Shown here: piece after piece, positions 28,298 to 38,582 of the stretch | Layout of the letters: the number at the start of each line of letters is the position of its first letter | How positions within the stretch are numbered: the stretch's first letter is position 1 | Assembly (NCBI RefSeq): GCF_026250525.1 | Contig: NZ_CP111044.1 | Span: 496,001 to 560,000 of the forward strand | Direction: 5' to 3' | DNA length: 64,000 nt | Origin: Chondrinema litorale | GTDB lineage: Bacteria; Bacteroidota; Bacteroidia; Cytophagales; Flammeovirgaceae | Notes under the pieces: model-generated | Seen by the model: the letters and a program-made list of their open reading frames with translations, nothing else | What the model was told of the DNA's origin: nothing | The model's database searches: none | Translations under genes and position numbers: made by a program

Positions 28298-28843
28298 TAT
28301 TTTTTATATTTACTCAACTTCTAATAAATGTTATTAAACACCTAATAAAAGGTCGATACCCTTACTTTTTTATTTAATAATCCTCTAATATTGACACATA
28401 ACAACCTGTAAACAATTTAGCGAAAATGAAGTTTAATTTCAAACTAAGTACCTTACTAAATCAACACTAAAATTACTTTAGATTTTTTACCAAATTTTAA
28501 GTCGAGTTTATTCTAAAAAAAAAATTTGCAATAAATAAAAGGTATAAAAATGATCTGTATGGTCTATTTGCCACAAAAAATCTTTGGGGATCAAATAGCT
28601 ATTTCCAGAGCTTGCATAGCTAATCTGTACACTTTAAGATAAATCTCTTTCTACTATGTTTGATAGTCTTTTTTGAGAAAAAAGAGGCAATTACGTTAGC
28701 ATTAAATTGGGAAAGTTTTACAGCCAAATTACTTGTAATAATTCGCATGCATCTTTTGAGAAACTAAACTTAACCATGTGGAAATGTATTACCTCAACAT
28801 ATTCTTAAAAATTACTATAATAAAAAATGAGCATAAGCTGCCA
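28298..28843. other. 546-base intergenic region upstream of the sensor kinase
   Basis: AT-rich, no gene seen. It carries the promoter of the kinase and whatever terminates it from the upstream T9SS gene side. The 14-mer TAATATTGACACAT occurs near 28386, about 90 bases before the kinase start, and is shared with the region upstream of the sigma gene. A homopolymer of ten A residues lies near 28517. Confidence 0.45.
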
Positions 28844-31531
28844 TTACTTAGTAATTACAATTTTTTCATTAATAAGAATCTCATGAGTGGCTGTTTCAGA
28901 TACTCTTATGATATATAAGCCAGAAGTAAGATGCCTAATATCAATTTCATTTTGGTTTTCACTTGTAGAAATACTTTCGATAACATTTCCTGTAATATCT
29001 ACAAAAATGATATTATGACTCTTGGTTTGGTTGCTTAAGAAGTTCACATTCAGTATATCCTCCACAGGATTTGGATAAATATAAATGATCGCTTTATTGC
29101 TAGGTAATTGTACCGAGTTGATATCAGAATACTCAAAATTTCCATCGTAATCAACTTGTTTGAGCATATAATAAATGGTAGTATTGGAAGTATTGAGTTC
29201 AGTATCATGGTAATAATAGCTTACCATTTCATCTGAATTACCTTTTCCATTAATTGTAGTTATACTTTCCCAGTTTGTTCCATCAAACGATCTAAGTACT
29301 TCAAAGTAATCATTATTAGATTCAGAAGAAGTTGCCCAACTTAAATAAGGTTTGTTATCCGTAAGTTTTGTGTTAAAATAAAGTAAGTCTACTGGCAAAG
29401 ATGTAACAGCCGCATTCACTGAGCCTAATGTAAAGTAAAAGCCATCTGAACTGGTAAACTCATGATCAAACTCGATAATATCGGTTGAGTTATCGTAAGT
29501 TGTATACAGAATAGAACTAGCTCCACTGGCAAATGTGCCATCTTCATCAATTAATAATCTTACGTATTGCAAATCATTTCCACCTGCTAAACCATCAATA
29601 TCAGGCACACCAGACATGTCGAATTGTAACTTTACACTACCTATATTATTTGTATTTTCAACATACCAAATACGTTTCATGCGTATTTCAATTTCTTCCC
29701 CTTCTTCTGTAGTACCTACATCATCATAGCCATCACTTTCTCCAATTTGCCCATTATTACCCCAAATAAGAAAGCTTTTATCGGTTGTAAATGTACTGGT
29801 ATTTTCAGAGTTGGTATCTTCAATATTATTTAATCCAATAGAAAGTATGGCATCACTGTTATTACTTCTAGATTGTTTTTGATTTAGTCCTGAATCATCA
29901 TCTCTACCTATACCGGCTATATCGTTTTGATAGGTAGAATTACCATTCCAAATAACTGAGCCATCACTATCTACATAATCGAAAGTGTTACTGATACTGC
30001 CAATGGTAATGCCATATTTAATAGCCAGATAGCTTTCTATTTGTTGTATTTCTACTGAACTCATGTCTTTTGAATACACCAAAACCTCGGATATTTTGCC
30101 ATCAAAACGCCTGTAATCATCCCAATCTATATTTCCACTTTTAGCTTGACTACCCAATGTAAAAGGCCCCCTCTCTGCTGCTGGATTGGTACTTTCTCTA
30201 ATTTCTGTTGCAGTTAGCGCAGATGGAGTTGAACTTGTGCTCGTAAGTAAAGAATTGTTTATATAAAGGCCAGTAGTTGAAGAAAAATCTGCATCGAAGG
30301 TTAAAATTACTGGATTTGTACCATTGGAATGTGTATTATCAATAGCTCCTCCTCCATGGTTGATAGAAGTATAAGAAAACATGTTATTAGAAGAATATGT
30401 GAAACCATAGCCTTCTTCTGCATGGAAACCAAAATCTACAATAAACTGTCTGTCTTTACTTGCAGCATTATTATCAGGAACAACTACACTAAATATTGTT
30501 AACCCATCACTAGAAGAATAGATATAATCATTACCCAAACTTAAGGCTGTATTAGTGCCATCAAACTCAATTGTAGGATTAAAATTTACATTATCTGTTG
30601 TATTATTTCTAAATGTTGGGGCATCTAGCGTTCTAGGCATTAATTCATTACTTCTCGAACCAGACTGATCTGACCATTCATCAACATCATCTCCATCATT
30701 TGCATTAGCTCCACCATTTAAAACATCGCTATCAGCTTTTACCCAAAGTTCAAGTGCATCTCCAATTCCTCCCGGATTGGTTGTACTACTATTTATCCTC
30801 ACTGCGGCTAAAGCCATTCTCGAATTTGAAGAACCTCCTCCTCCTGGTCCTCCTCCATCAATCTCAAAACCGGGAGTGTAATCACCATCAGTTGTAATTT
30901 CTAAATAACTAAATGCATGTGTACTGCGACTACCATTTTCATTATGCAATTCGGTAAATCCATCTAGAGCATCCAAATCGTCCCCATTATCATCATCAGC
31001 AATCACACTTACTACCATATCATTTACAAATGCTTCAATATCTGTGTTTACAGTTAATTCTGTATCTGAATTAGCACTGCTAGTCCTCGATTCTGAAACA
31101 GGCGTATTTTGATCTGCATTTGACAATAATACCAGACTCGCAAAGCATTCCCTTATATTATTTGAGGCATCATTAAAGATAATATTTATTGTATTATTCG
31201 ATCGGGAGCTAATTCCGTCATCATTAATATAAAATAAAGCGGCATATTGATTTTGTGGAGAACCTACAGAAATATCATTAATCTCTGTAAGCGAGTTTCC
31301 TCCGTAAGTAATTGAGCTCACAGCATTTGCACCTGAAAACTCAGCAGATATTCCAAGAATTATAAGACGCTTATTTGCTGATGGAGCATTATATGTAAAT
31401 GACATGGAACTTGAAAAATTATCATCAGATTCAAGCTCTTCATCTTCTATAGTAACTTGGGCAAGTGTATAATTGGTTAATAATAGACAAAAAAGAAATG
31501 TAAAGATTAAATTGAATTTAGTATATATCAT
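28844..31531 (-). CDS. T9SS-exported protein with LamG/concanavalin-like module
   Basis: Signal peptide (LLLTNYTLAQ), then a beta-rich N-terminal domain (about 25-245, ITYGGNSLTEINDISVG). A LamG-like region follows (about 250-505: ALELWVKADSDVLNGG, WSDQSGSRSNEL, LTIFSVVVP, FDGKISEVLVYSKDMSSVE, YLAIKYGITI). Next is a domain typical of such surface proteins (about 510-700: WNGNSTYQNDIAGIGRDD, FLIWGNNG), and last a T9SS type A sorting tail (IYPNPVEDILNVNF ... LTSGLYIIRV). The 895 residues hold no catalytic motif I recognise. Role in adhesion or glycan binding is inferred. Divergent from the sulfatase. Confidence 0.8.
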   Translation of the reverse strand: MIYTKFNLIFTFLFCLLLTNYTLAQVTIEDEELESDDNFSSSMSFTYNAPSANKRLIILGISAEFSGANAVSSITYGGNSLTEINDISVGSPQNQYAALFYINDDGISSRSNNTINIIFNDASNNIRECFASLVLLSNADQNTPVSESRTSSANSDTELTVNTDIEAFVNDMVVSVIADDDNGDDLDALDGFTELHNENGSRSTHAFSYLEITTDGDYTPGFEIDGGGPGGGGSSNSRMALAAVRINSSTTNPGGIGDALELWVKADSDVLNGGANANDGDDVDEWSDQSGSRSNELMPRTLDAPTFRNNTTDNVNFNPTIEFDGTNTALSLGNDYIYSSSDGLTIFSVVVPDNNAASKDRQFIVDFGFHAEEGYGFTYSSNNMFSYTSINHGGGAIDNTHSNGTNPVILTFDADFSSTTGLYINNSLLTSTSSTPSALTATEIRESTNPAAERGPFTLGSQAKSGNIDWDDYRRFDGKISEVLVYSKDMSSVEIQQIESYLAIKYGITIGSISNTFDYVDSDGSVIWNGNSTYQNDIAGIGRDDDSGLNQKQSRSNNSDAILSIGLNNIEDTNSENTSTFTTDKSFLIWGNNGQIGESDGYDDVGTTEEGEEIEIRMKRIWYVENTNNIGSVKLQFDMSGVPDIDGLAGGNDLQYVRLLIDEDGTFASGASSILYTTYDNSTDIIEFDHEFTSSDGFYFTLGSVNAAVTSLPVDLLYFNTKLTDNKPYLSWATSSESNNDYFEVLRSFDGTNWESITTINGKGNSDEMVSYYYHDTELNTSNTTIYYMLKQVDYDGNFEYSDINSVQLPSNKAIIYIYPNPVEDILNVNFLSNQTKSHNIIFVDITGNVIESISTSENQNEIDIRHLTSGLYIIRVSETATHEILINEKIVITK

Positions 31532-31924
31532 GAAAGTATCTGATTACCTATCGTAATAGATTTTTTTATTAATGCACTTTTCTAACGTAAGTATTGTACT
31601 ATTTATTTATGATAGCGATTAAATTGAATTATAACTTTATAATATTTAATTATTACTAGTAACAGTTAAGACTCAAAATATTGCTTAAAGCCTATACCCT
31701 TCTGAAATTTCTTAAATCGTTTTTCCTGCTTCTAAGGTCACTACAAGCAAAAAGGTGAATAATTCATCATTTCTATTTTGCCAATAAACAATGCTGATTT
31801 TTCCTAATGTTTAGAGGTAATAATAAGTTCTATTTACCCTATTGGTGTTATATTCAAGATTAAATTGAATCTATGTATTAGATTTATCTACGAAGCAATT
31901 TGCTAATTACTGAAAATAGAACAA
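31532..31924. other. 393-base intergenic region between divergent T9SS gene and sulfatase
   Basis: AT-rich; expected to contain the two divergent promoters. I see no gene, strong hairpin or clear Bacteroidota -7 motif (TAnnTTTG) at a convincing distance from either start. Confidence 0.4.
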
Positions 31925-33238
31925 ATGAGAACTTTTACTCGAAATTTAATAATATTATTTACCTTAATTATCATATCTTGTTCTCCAAAACCAGAACAAA
32001 ATCGACCTAATGTAATATTGATAATGGTTGATGATATGGGTTATGAATGCATTGGAGCTTACGGCTCTACCTCATATAGCACACCCAACATTGATAAGTT
32101 AGCCTCTAAGGGAATCCTTTTTTCTAATTGTGTTTCTCAGCCTTTGTGCACGCCCTCCAGAGTGAAAATTATGACTGGTAAATATAACTACAGAAACTAC
32201 GATTTTTTTGGACATTTAAATCTATCTGAATACACCATTGGAAATCTAATGCAAGATGCTGGATACCAAACTTGTATAGCTGGTAAATGGCAATTAAATG
32301 GACTGGCATATAAAGACACGATAACCGATTGGAACGACAACACCAGACCTAATAAATTCGGATTTGAAGAATATTGCTTATGGCAACTAACAAAAGGTAG
32401 AAATGATGGAGAAAGGTTCGCAAACCCATTAATAGAACAGAATGGTAAAGTTCTGGAAAGAAATATTGATGATTATGGTCCAGATATTTTTTCAAACTTT
32501 ATACTGGACTTTATTGAAAGAAAAAAAGACAAACCATTCTTTGTTTACTACCCAATGGTTTTGGTTCACGATCCATTTGTACCAACACCAGATTCGGAAG
32601 ATTGGAGTAATCAAGAATTAAGGTATAAAAATGACCCCACTTATTTTAAAGATATGGTGGCTTATACAGATAAAATAGTAGGCAAGATTATCAATAAACT
32701 AGAAGATTTAAATCTGGATGAAAACACAATTGTAATTTTCACAGGTGATAATGGTACCAATACAGCAATTCAATCGCATTTGGCGAATGAACTTATAATT
32801 GGTGGAAAAGGTAACACAACAGATGCTGGAACACATGTGCCATTAATAGCTTATTGGCCTGCACAGATTAAAGAAAAAATTATATATAATGAATTGATTG
32901 AGTTTAGTGATTTTTTTCCAACATTGGCTCAATTAACAAACAGTGATGCTCAATCTGATGGAAAAAGTTTTTATCCTTTATTAACCGGCAAAGAGCAACT
33001 GCCGAGGGAGTTGGCATTTGTGCATTATGACCCGCAATGGGGCAAAAATGTAAATAAATATAGAAATCAATTTGTAAGATCACTAACTTATAAATTGTAC
33101 CCTGACAGTAGTTTTTACAACCTAAAAAAAGATAAACTGGAAAAACATCCTCTGCATTTTGATTCACTCACAGTAGATGAAATTACAATAAGAACCACAT
33201 TAGAAAATGAATTTAAAAAGCATCCGAAATGGGAGTGA
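31925..33238 (+). CDS. S1-family sulfatase (arylsulfatase A-like), lipoprotein
   Basis: Hydrolyses sulfate esters. A lipoprotein signal (LFTLIIISC) is followed by the metal site NVILIMVDDMGYECIG, the active-site motif LCTPSRVKIMTGK with Cys75 as the residue converted to formylglycine, and the GKWQLNG and VIFTGDNGTNTAI motifs. Length 437 is short to normal for S1. The cysteine-type motif needs maturation by an FGE or anSME encoded elsewhere; the FGE-like domain in this window lacks catalytic cysteines. With the GH16/GH20 locus 11 kb away on the other side of the exported proteins, it supports a sulfated glycan diet (inference). The S1 subfamily cannot be assigned by eye. Confidence 0.9.
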   Translation: MRTFTRNLIILFTLIIISCSPKPEQNRPNVILIMVDDMGYECIGAYGSTSYSTPNIDKLASKGILFSNCVSQPLCTPSRVKIMTGKYNYRNYDFFGHLNLSEYTIGNLMQDAGYQTCIAGKWQLNGLAYKDTITDWNDNTRPNKFGFEEYCLWQLTKGRNDGERFANPLIEQNGKVLERNIDDYGPDIFSNFILDFIERKKDKPFFVYYPMVLVHDPFVPTPDSEDWSNQELRYKNDPTYFKDMVAYTDKIVGKIINKLEDLNLDENTIVIFTGDNGTNTAIQSHLANELIIGGKGNTTDAGTHVPLIAYWPAQIKEKIIYNELIEFSDFFPTLAQLTNSDAQSDGKSFYPLLTGKEQLPRELAFVHYDPQWGKNVNKYRNQFVRSLTYKLYPDSSFYNLKKDKLEKHPLHFDSLTVDEITIRTTLENEFKKHPKWE

Positions 33239-33261
33239 AACTAATCTGATAGGCACATTTT

Positions 33262-33309
33262 AAACAGCGATTGAAAGTATATGTAATCTCATACTTTCAA
33301 TCGCTGTTT
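33262..33309. terminator. Bidirectional terminator between sulfatase and PAP2 genes
   Basis: A perfect 19-base inverted repeat starting AAACAGCGATTG, with a 10-base loop and T-rich ends on both strands, sits between two convergent genes. It is the strongest hairpin in the window. Confidence 0.88.
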
Positions 33310-33326
33310 TGATAACTAATTAAATA

Positions 33327-34100
33327 TTACAGCTTATAAATCAATTTAAAACCATAATTGGAGCCATTGACTTTAGGAATGAAAGTGAGGTTTTTAGTCT
33401 TCTCAAATGGATTCCAGTTTTTAAGTGGTTCATAATGATATACCAATTTTGTAACTAAAATTCCAAGTCCTGCACCCACTAATACATCTGATAACCAATG
33501 TTTATTATTAATTACCCTAAGTGCGCCAACAGTCGATGTGAGGAAATATCCACTATAAGCCAATCCTGTAGAACTATCCCGGAATTCTTCAAATAAAACC
33601 GCAGAGTTGGTGAATGAAAATGATGTATGACCAGACGGAAACGAGTAGTCTGAACCGTTAGGGCGTTGTTTATTGATTATACGTTTCCCAGCTTGTGTAA
33701 GTGAAGAAGTAATAACATTGGAAATAATCAAATACTTTGTTTGGTCAAACCAATGATTCTTAGCTTTCACTCCAACAATATCAGCGATATAAATTTCGGC
33801 AATTGGTACATATTGCATCAAGTCGTCTATAGGCAAAGCAAAATCATCGATAATGTTATCTCTTATTTTATACTTTATATTTTTTTCAAAAGGACTTCCA
33901 CTAATTGCTGAGCCTACAAGAATTAACGATACTGGCAAAACTGATTTTTTTAGTAAACTTATTTGTTTCTCTGGCTTTGGTATGGAATCGACACTCAACT
34001 TTTCAGATTGATAAATTTCAGTTGAATCTTTTTGCTGAGCAAATAGATTTAAAGGTATGCCCCATATAATGGCACATATTATAATATATACTTTCATCAT
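33327..34100 (-). CDS. PAP2-family membrane-associated phosphatase
   Basis: Acts on lipid phosphates or similar substrates at the envelope. A signal/anchor segment (MMKVYIIICAIIWGIPLNLFA) precedes the three PAP2 motifs: KRIINKQRP, YSFPSGHTSFSF, and LRVINNKHWLSDVLVG with the catalytic histidine. The ATG pair encoding MMKV is chosen; an upstream TTG would add five residues. About 257 residues. Substrate unknown (undecaprenyl pyrophosphate, phosphatidic acid or lipid A are all possible). Convergent with the sulfatase and separated from it by a strong terminator. Confidence 0.85.
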   Translation of the reverse strand: MMKVYIIICAIIWGIPLNLFAQQKDSTEIYQSEKLSVDSIPKPEKQISLLKKSVLPVSLILVGSAISGSPFEKNIKYKIRDNIIDDFALPIDDLMQYVPIAEIYIADIVGVKAKNHWFDQTKYLIISNVITSSLTQAGKRIINKQRPNGSDYSFPSGHTSFSFTNSAVLFEEFRDSSTGLAYSGYFLTSTVGALRVINNKHWLSDVLVGAGLGILVTKLVYHYEPLKNWNPFEKTKNLTFIPKVNGSNYGFKLIYKL

Positions 34101-34115
34101 TATGTTGTTTAGCAA

Positions 34116-34462
34116 TTGATTGGGTTAGAGAAACTGGAAGTACATTGTTAATTTTTCAATGTAACTTATCGAAATATCCAATTTCTTTAATAGTAATTTA
34201 CATTTTAAGATTAATTGAAATGAGCTTTCTAAGCAGTTTTGCAGCTTAGGTTAAGAATGGTGAAACTATTTGAGTCTGCTCGTTTTAAGAAGTTTTTTCT
34301 TAGTCTTTTATTTAGGCTTTCTTTCATAGAACAATTTGAAATATTAATTTGAGAACACTAGATTTTGTGCTGCAAAGAAAGGCGTCCAAAAATCATAAAA
34401 ACTAAAAAAAATGGTTTTAGCTGTCCCCAAATGGCAGAAGTTGAGAAATTAGGACATGAGAA
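34116..34462. other. Intergenic region between PAP2 and AraC-type regulator genes
   Basis: No gene seen. A short stem CTAAGC / GCTTAG near 34231-34249 and a TGTCC ... GGACA pair (34428-34455) just after the AraC-type gene could act as terminator or processing hairpins on the minus strand. Their stems are weak. Confidence 0.35.
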
Positions 34463-35545
34463 TTACCCTTTTTTGAATTTTCCGGGTGATTGGCCAATTG
34501 CTTTTTGGAAGGAATTATAAAAGGCACTTCTAGATTTAAAGCCAGCTTCAGTACCAATTGCTTGTATGGAAAACTTATCAAAACTTGGGTTAGATAACAT
34601 TTGCTTAGCGGCCTGTACTCTGTAATTATTTATATAATCTGAGAAGTTTTTCTCAGAAGCATTTTTTAATACTTGAGATAAATAACCACTACTAATACCT
34701 AATTTTTCAGCAACATCATCTCGGCTTAAATCTGGATTTCTGTATAGCTTATCTTCTAACATAAGCTTCTCTAACTCATTAAAATGTTTATCTGTATTTG
34801 AGGGCGTTTTTGATTCTTGTTCTCCTAAATTTTTCTGCTTTTTAAAAATCTTACTCAATTCTTCTTTTTGATTTAGTAATTGCATTCGATATACCCCAAA
34901 ATATATGACACCTAAAAAAGCACAAGAAAGCCCTACCCATAAAGCCATCCAAAAATCATAATTTAAACGGTTTGCCAAATTGTCTACCAAAAACCATAGA
35001 AAATAGAATAGAAAAGTTAAAATGCTCATTCGCTTTATCCACTTTTCATTTTCATGTTGAATATTGCGATCTGTCCAAATTAGCCTAGCAGACCAAATCA
35101 TTAAAAACAAGCCATAAAAGAAGCTTAAGTTATACTCAATGCCCTTAAATACTTTAAATCCAAAACTTGAACTATCAAATGATAAAAATTTAAAAATGAA
35201 TCCTACTTCTAATACCAAATGGATAATTAAAGAAATGCAAAATGGCAAATAGAGGAATTTTGTCCACGATTTATCTTTAAAACGGTGATTTAAATAAAGG
35301 ATGAAATAGTGAAATAAAAAGACAGGGAATAGAAAATCCCATCTAATTGATAATAAGATTTTTAGTATTGGTGCATCAGAGCTTTGCCAACCCAAAAAGG
35401 TTAAAAAAGTTAATGTAATGATTGTGAGACCTAGATATTTATTGGGTTTACTTTTTAAGAATCTTGAAATTATTAAAGATGTTCCCATAAAAACACCTTG
35501 TAACAAAGCGGTAAGAATAAATATGTCTAAAAAAGTTATAACCAC
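34463..35545 (-). CDS. AraC-family regulator with N-terminal membrane domain
   Basis: Residues 1-220 hold about seven hydrophobic segments (ITFLDIFILTALLQGVFMG to CAFLGVIYFGVY), followed by a linker and an AraC helix-turn-helix pair (about 265-358: NPDLSRDDVAEKLGISSGYL, AIGTEAGFKSRSAFYNSFQK). Seven-membrane-helix AraC regulators are common in Bacteroidota and are thought to sense envelope or small-molecule cues. The frame starts with GTG, since no upstream ATG fits. Divergent from the sodium symporter, which is the most obvious candidate target. Confidence 0.85.
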   Translation of the reverse strand: MVITFLDIFILTALLQGVFMGTSLIISRFLKSKPNKYLGLTIITLTFLTFLGWQSSDAPILKILLSIRWDFLFPVFLFHYFILYLNHRFKDKSWTKFLYLPFCISLIIHLVLEVGFIFKFLSFDSSSFGFKVFKGIEYNLSFFYGLFLMIWSARLIWTDRNIQHENEKWIKRMSILTFLFYFLWFLVDNLANRLNYDFWMALWVGLSCAFLGVIYFGVYRMQLLNQKEELSKIFKKQKNLGEQESKTPSNTDKHFNELEKLMLEDKLYRNPDLSRDDVAEKLGISSGYLSQVLKNASEKNFSDYINNYRVQAAKQMLSNPSFDKFSIQAIGTEAGFKSRSAFYNSFQKAIGQSPGKFKKG

Positions 35546-36077
35546 TGGTTTGTTTGAGTTTTTTAAAATTGACTACGAATAAGGCCTGCAAATAAAAATG
35601 TTCTAGAGAGATTTTTCAAGTTTTACAATTGCTATCACTTTGCATGTTGCTTAATTCTCCTTATTAGTTTCAAGATAAGTGGGGCCATCCCTACTCAAAA
35701 TCAATAGATTTAACGCTCTTCAAAATCAGTTTGAACAATATAAAATAGCCTATTTTGATTAAATTGAGCTAGAAAATTCGAAAGGTCAAAGTGGTAAGAC
35801 GATGTTATAACAATGTCTTAAAATAAACATTGGTTTTGGTGTAATGTTGAGCATTGTAAAAGTCTGCCAGTATTACCAGAATAGATTAATTATTAAAGTC
35901 TTAAATCAACAGATATTGAAGGAAAATGATAACTTCGTCTCATATATTTAAACCAAATAGCTATGCCAATTAATTTACTATACTACATTAATTTTGGCAT
36001 TTTCTATTGGAATAAAAAGTACTTAAAACAACCATTTTAAAAGATAATGTTATATTTGATATTTGTAATCAATTTAT
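35546..36077. other. 532-base divergent intergenic region, AraC-type regulator / symporter
   Basis: No gene seen. A stem-loop with arms ATGCCAA...TTAAT and ATTAAT...TTGGCAT (35963-36000, two-base bulge) and a Bacteroidota-like -7 box TATATTTG (36051-36058) lie ahead of the symporter start at 36078. The box is only 19 bases from the ATG, giving a very short leader if used. Confidence 0.4.
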
Positions 36078-37373
36078 ATGAATAATAATAGTAGAGGAGG
36101 TTTCTCAAGTAAATTAGGGTTTATTGCTGCGGCAGCTGGTTCTGCTGTTGGCTTAGGTAATATTTGGCAGTTTCCCTATGTAGCTGGCCAAAATGGTGGT
36201 GCCGCATTTTTGTTAATCTACATACTTTGCATTTTTCTAATTGGTTTACCGATTATGGTTGGAGAAATTGCAGTGGGTAGAAACACACTTGCTAATCCAT
36301 ATGGAGCTTACAAAAAGCTAGGTGGTAAAAGCTGGGCTTTGGTAGGCTTATTTGGGATAATATGTGGTGTTATGATTCTCTCTTTCTACAATGTAGTTTC
36401 GGGTTGGGCATTAGGTTATTTTATTCAAATTGTAAAAGGAGATATATTCCAAGAAACAGATTTTAGTGCTTATTTCAAGAACTATACAGCTGATTTTCTA
36501 GACAATTTAATATACAGTATCATTTTTATGTTGTTGACTGCCTTTATTGTGTATAAAGGGATTCAGAAAGGAATTGAAGGTGCTTCTAAAGTACTGATGC
36601 CTACCTTATTCTTTATTTTAATAGTTCTTATTATTTATGGATTAACGTTGCCCAATGCAAAGGAAGGTGTTGAATTCTATCTATTGCCCGATTTTAGCCT
36701 GATAAATCCTGCTACAATTTATTCTGCCTTGGGTCAGGCTTTCTTTTCATTAAGTTTGGGCATGGGAGCTTTAATTACTTACGGTTCTTATATTGGCAAA
36801 AATGATAATATCATCAGCTCTGCTACGATGGTAACAATTACAGATTCCCTTGTTGCTTTTCTAGCAGGACTTATGATTTTCCCCTTAGTATTTTCTCAGG
36901 GGCAATCTCCTAGTGAAGGCCCAGGACTTGTTTTCGTTGCATTACTTGGCGTATTTAAATCTATGCCGGTATTAGTAGGTAAATTTGTAGGTGGCAGTTT
37001 CTTTCTTCTACTTTGTTTTGCTGCTTTAACTTCCACAATTTCTTTGTTAGAAGTACCTGTAGCCTATCTAATTGATGAAAAAAAATGGAGCAGAATTAAA
37101 GCTGTATCTGTAATGGCCATTTTAATATTTCTAATAGGTTTACCAAGTATGTTGAGTTACGGAGCAGTTGACTTTTTGAGCAATTTCACCTTTTATGAAG
37201 GAAGCAGCAAAACTTTTATGGATGTAGTACAAGATATCTTCTTTGTAATAAGCTTACCACTAGGCGGATTTCTTTTAAGTATATTTATAGCATATAAATG
37301 GAAAATGAATAACCTTTCGGCTGAAATCTCATATGGATTTAAAAGCTATCAAGGCAAGGGCAAACGCATATAA
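36078..37373 (+). CDS. Neurotransmitter:sodium symporter (NSS/SNF family), C-terminally truncated by an IS
   Basis: Sodium-coupled amino acid or amine importer of the LeuT fold. The N-terminal sodium-site signature SKLGFIAAAAGSAVGLGNIWQFPY is intact, cut here to LGFIAAAAGSAVGLGNIW, with GGAAFLLIY and the later SFFLLLCFAALTSTISLLE helix. The present frame has 431 codons, the last six (GKGKRI) read from the IS end. The IS removed 38 residues (GSLLEKYF...) that include the final membrane helix, still readable downstream of the element. The original protein had 463 residues. Whether the 11-helix product works is unclear; some bacterial NSS proteins naturally have 11 helices. Confidence 0.88.
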   Translation: MNNNSRGGFSSKLGFIAAAAGSAVGLGNIWQFPYVAGQNGGAAFLLIYILCIFLIGLPIMVGEIAVGRNTLANPYGAYKKLGGKSWALVGLFGIICGVMILSFYNVVSGWALGYFIQIVKGDIFQETDFSAYFKNYTADFLDNLIYSIIFMLLTAFIVYKGIQKGIEGASKVLMPTLFFILIVLIIYGLTLPNAKEGVEFYLLPDFSLINPATIYSALGQAFFSLSLGMGALITYGSYIGKNDNIISSATMVTITDSLVAFLAGLMIFPLVFSQGQSPSEGPGLVFVALLGVFKSMPVLVGKFVGGSFFLLLCFAALTSTISLLEVPVAYLIDEKKWSRIKAVSVMAILIFLIGLPSMLSYGAVDFLSNFTFYEGSSKTFMDVVQDIFFVISLPLGGFLLSIFIAYKWKMNNLSAEISYGFKSYQGKGKRI

Positions 37374-38573
37374 ATGAAAAAGTTTTATCTTTCCAATAAA
37401 TACTATTTTTCATATGCCTACTCCGAGCAGTTACCTATCATCTTTATTACCAAAGCTATCTAATATTGAAGATTTCCGCATGGAACGCAACCAATTATAT
37501 CCACTTAACGAAATACTATTTCTTACAGTTAGTGCGGTAATAAGTGGATGTAGATATTGGGAAGAGATAGCCGATTTTGGAGAGGAAAAATTAACATGGC
37601 TTCGTAAATATCTACCCTTTTTGCAGGGAACACCTTCGCATGACACCCTTAATCGTGTATTTTCTCATTTAGATTATACATCATTTGAGCACTGCTTTAT
37701 CGACTGGGTTACAGAAGGTTTACTACTAAAAGAAGGAACAGTTATCAACTTCGATGGAAAAAAACTATCCCGTAGTGCTACTAAGAAAGAACAGCAACTA
37801 CCTGGTAATCAAGGAGGTAAAGGTGCAGTACATTTAGTAGAGGCTTGGTGTAGTGAACTACAAATATGTTTAGGACAATATTATACAGATGATAAATCTA
37901 ACGAGATAGTCAGTATCCCTGCTTTAATAGATTTGCTAGAGTTAAAGGGAACAGTTATCACCATTGATGCGATTGGATGCCAAAAAAAGATTACAGAGAA
38001 GATAGTTAAACAGGAAGCAGATTACGTGATAGGCTTAAAAGCTAATCAAAAGAAGTTACTTCATAAAGTGGAATCCTGTTTTGGTCACTCTGAGTTGAAA
38101 GCTGTGGATAGTTGGGATAAAGGACATGGACGGATAGAATGCCGTTCGTGTCGAGTATTACCTGCTCATCTTATAGGAGAAGAGTGCTTACAAGGTTGGA
38201 CAGGATTAAGTACTATTATCGAAATATCCTCTTATAGAGAAGTAGTAGCTTCAGGTAAAGTAAGTCGTGAGCATAGATATTACATGAGTAGTTTACAGGG
38301 TACACCTGAACGGTTTAATCAAATTATTAGAGGACATTGGACGATAGAAAATCAATTACATTGGTCACTAGATGTACAATTTGGTGAAGATTTTAGTACC
38401 AAGAGAAAGGATAATGCTGCACGAAACTTTGGTGCTGTTCTCAGAATTGCTACCAGTTTGTTAAAATCTAATAAAGATACGGTTAGTCTCAATAGAAAAA
38501 TGCTCAAAGCAGCTCGCTCTGATGAGTATAGAGAAACCATTATTAGATTATAATTTATATGCGTTTGCCCTTG
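37355..38573 (+). mobile_element. ISAs1-family insertion sequence, complete
   Basis: 1219 bp with imperfectly bounded terminal repeats starting CAAGGGCAAACGCATATAAAT at both ends (21 of 21 bases match), one transposase gene, and a 9-bp direct repeat CTATCAAGG at 37346-37354 and 38574-38582. Size, single gene and 8-10 bp duplication fit ISAs1. The identical duplications and intact transposase point to a recent insertion. Confidence 0.93.
37414..38553 (+). CDS. ISAs1-family transposase
   Basis: DDE transposase of 379 residues. An N-terminal DDE_Tnp_1-associated domain (about 12-95: LPKLSNIEDFRMERNQLYPL, EILFLTVSAVISGCRYWEEI) is followed by the catalytic core (VINFDGKKLSRSA, TVITIDAIGCQKKITEKIV, DYVIGLKANQK, RGHWTIENQLHWSLDVQFGED); the three acidic positions D, D and E are visible. 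It fills almost the whole element and shows no frameshift, so the IS is probably active. Confidence 0.93.
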   Translation: MPTPSSYLSSLLPKLSNIEDFRMERNQLYPLNEILFLTVSAVISGCRYWEEIADFGEEKLTWLRKYLPFLQGTPSHDTLNRVFSHLDYTSFEHCFIDWVTEGLLLKEGTVINFDGKKLSRSATKKEQQLPGNQGGKGAVHLVEAWCSELQICLGQYYTDDKSNEIVSIPALIDLLELKGTVITIDAIGCQKKITEKIVKQEADYVIGLKANQKKLLHKVESCFGHSELKAVDSWDKGHGRIECRSCRVLPAHLIGEECLQGWTGLSTIIEISSYREVVASGKVSREHRYYMSSLQGTPERFNQIIRGHWTIENQLHWSLDVQFGEDFSTKRKDNAARNFGAVLRIATSLLKSNKDTVSLNRKMLKAARSDEYRETIIRL

Positions 38574-38582
38574 CTATCAAGG

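Noticed and set aside
31925..33238. Sulfatase thought to be matured by the nearby FGE-like protein
   Set aside because: The FGE-like domain shows no cysteines in the catalytic region and is sorted to the surface by T9SS, so local maturation is not supported.
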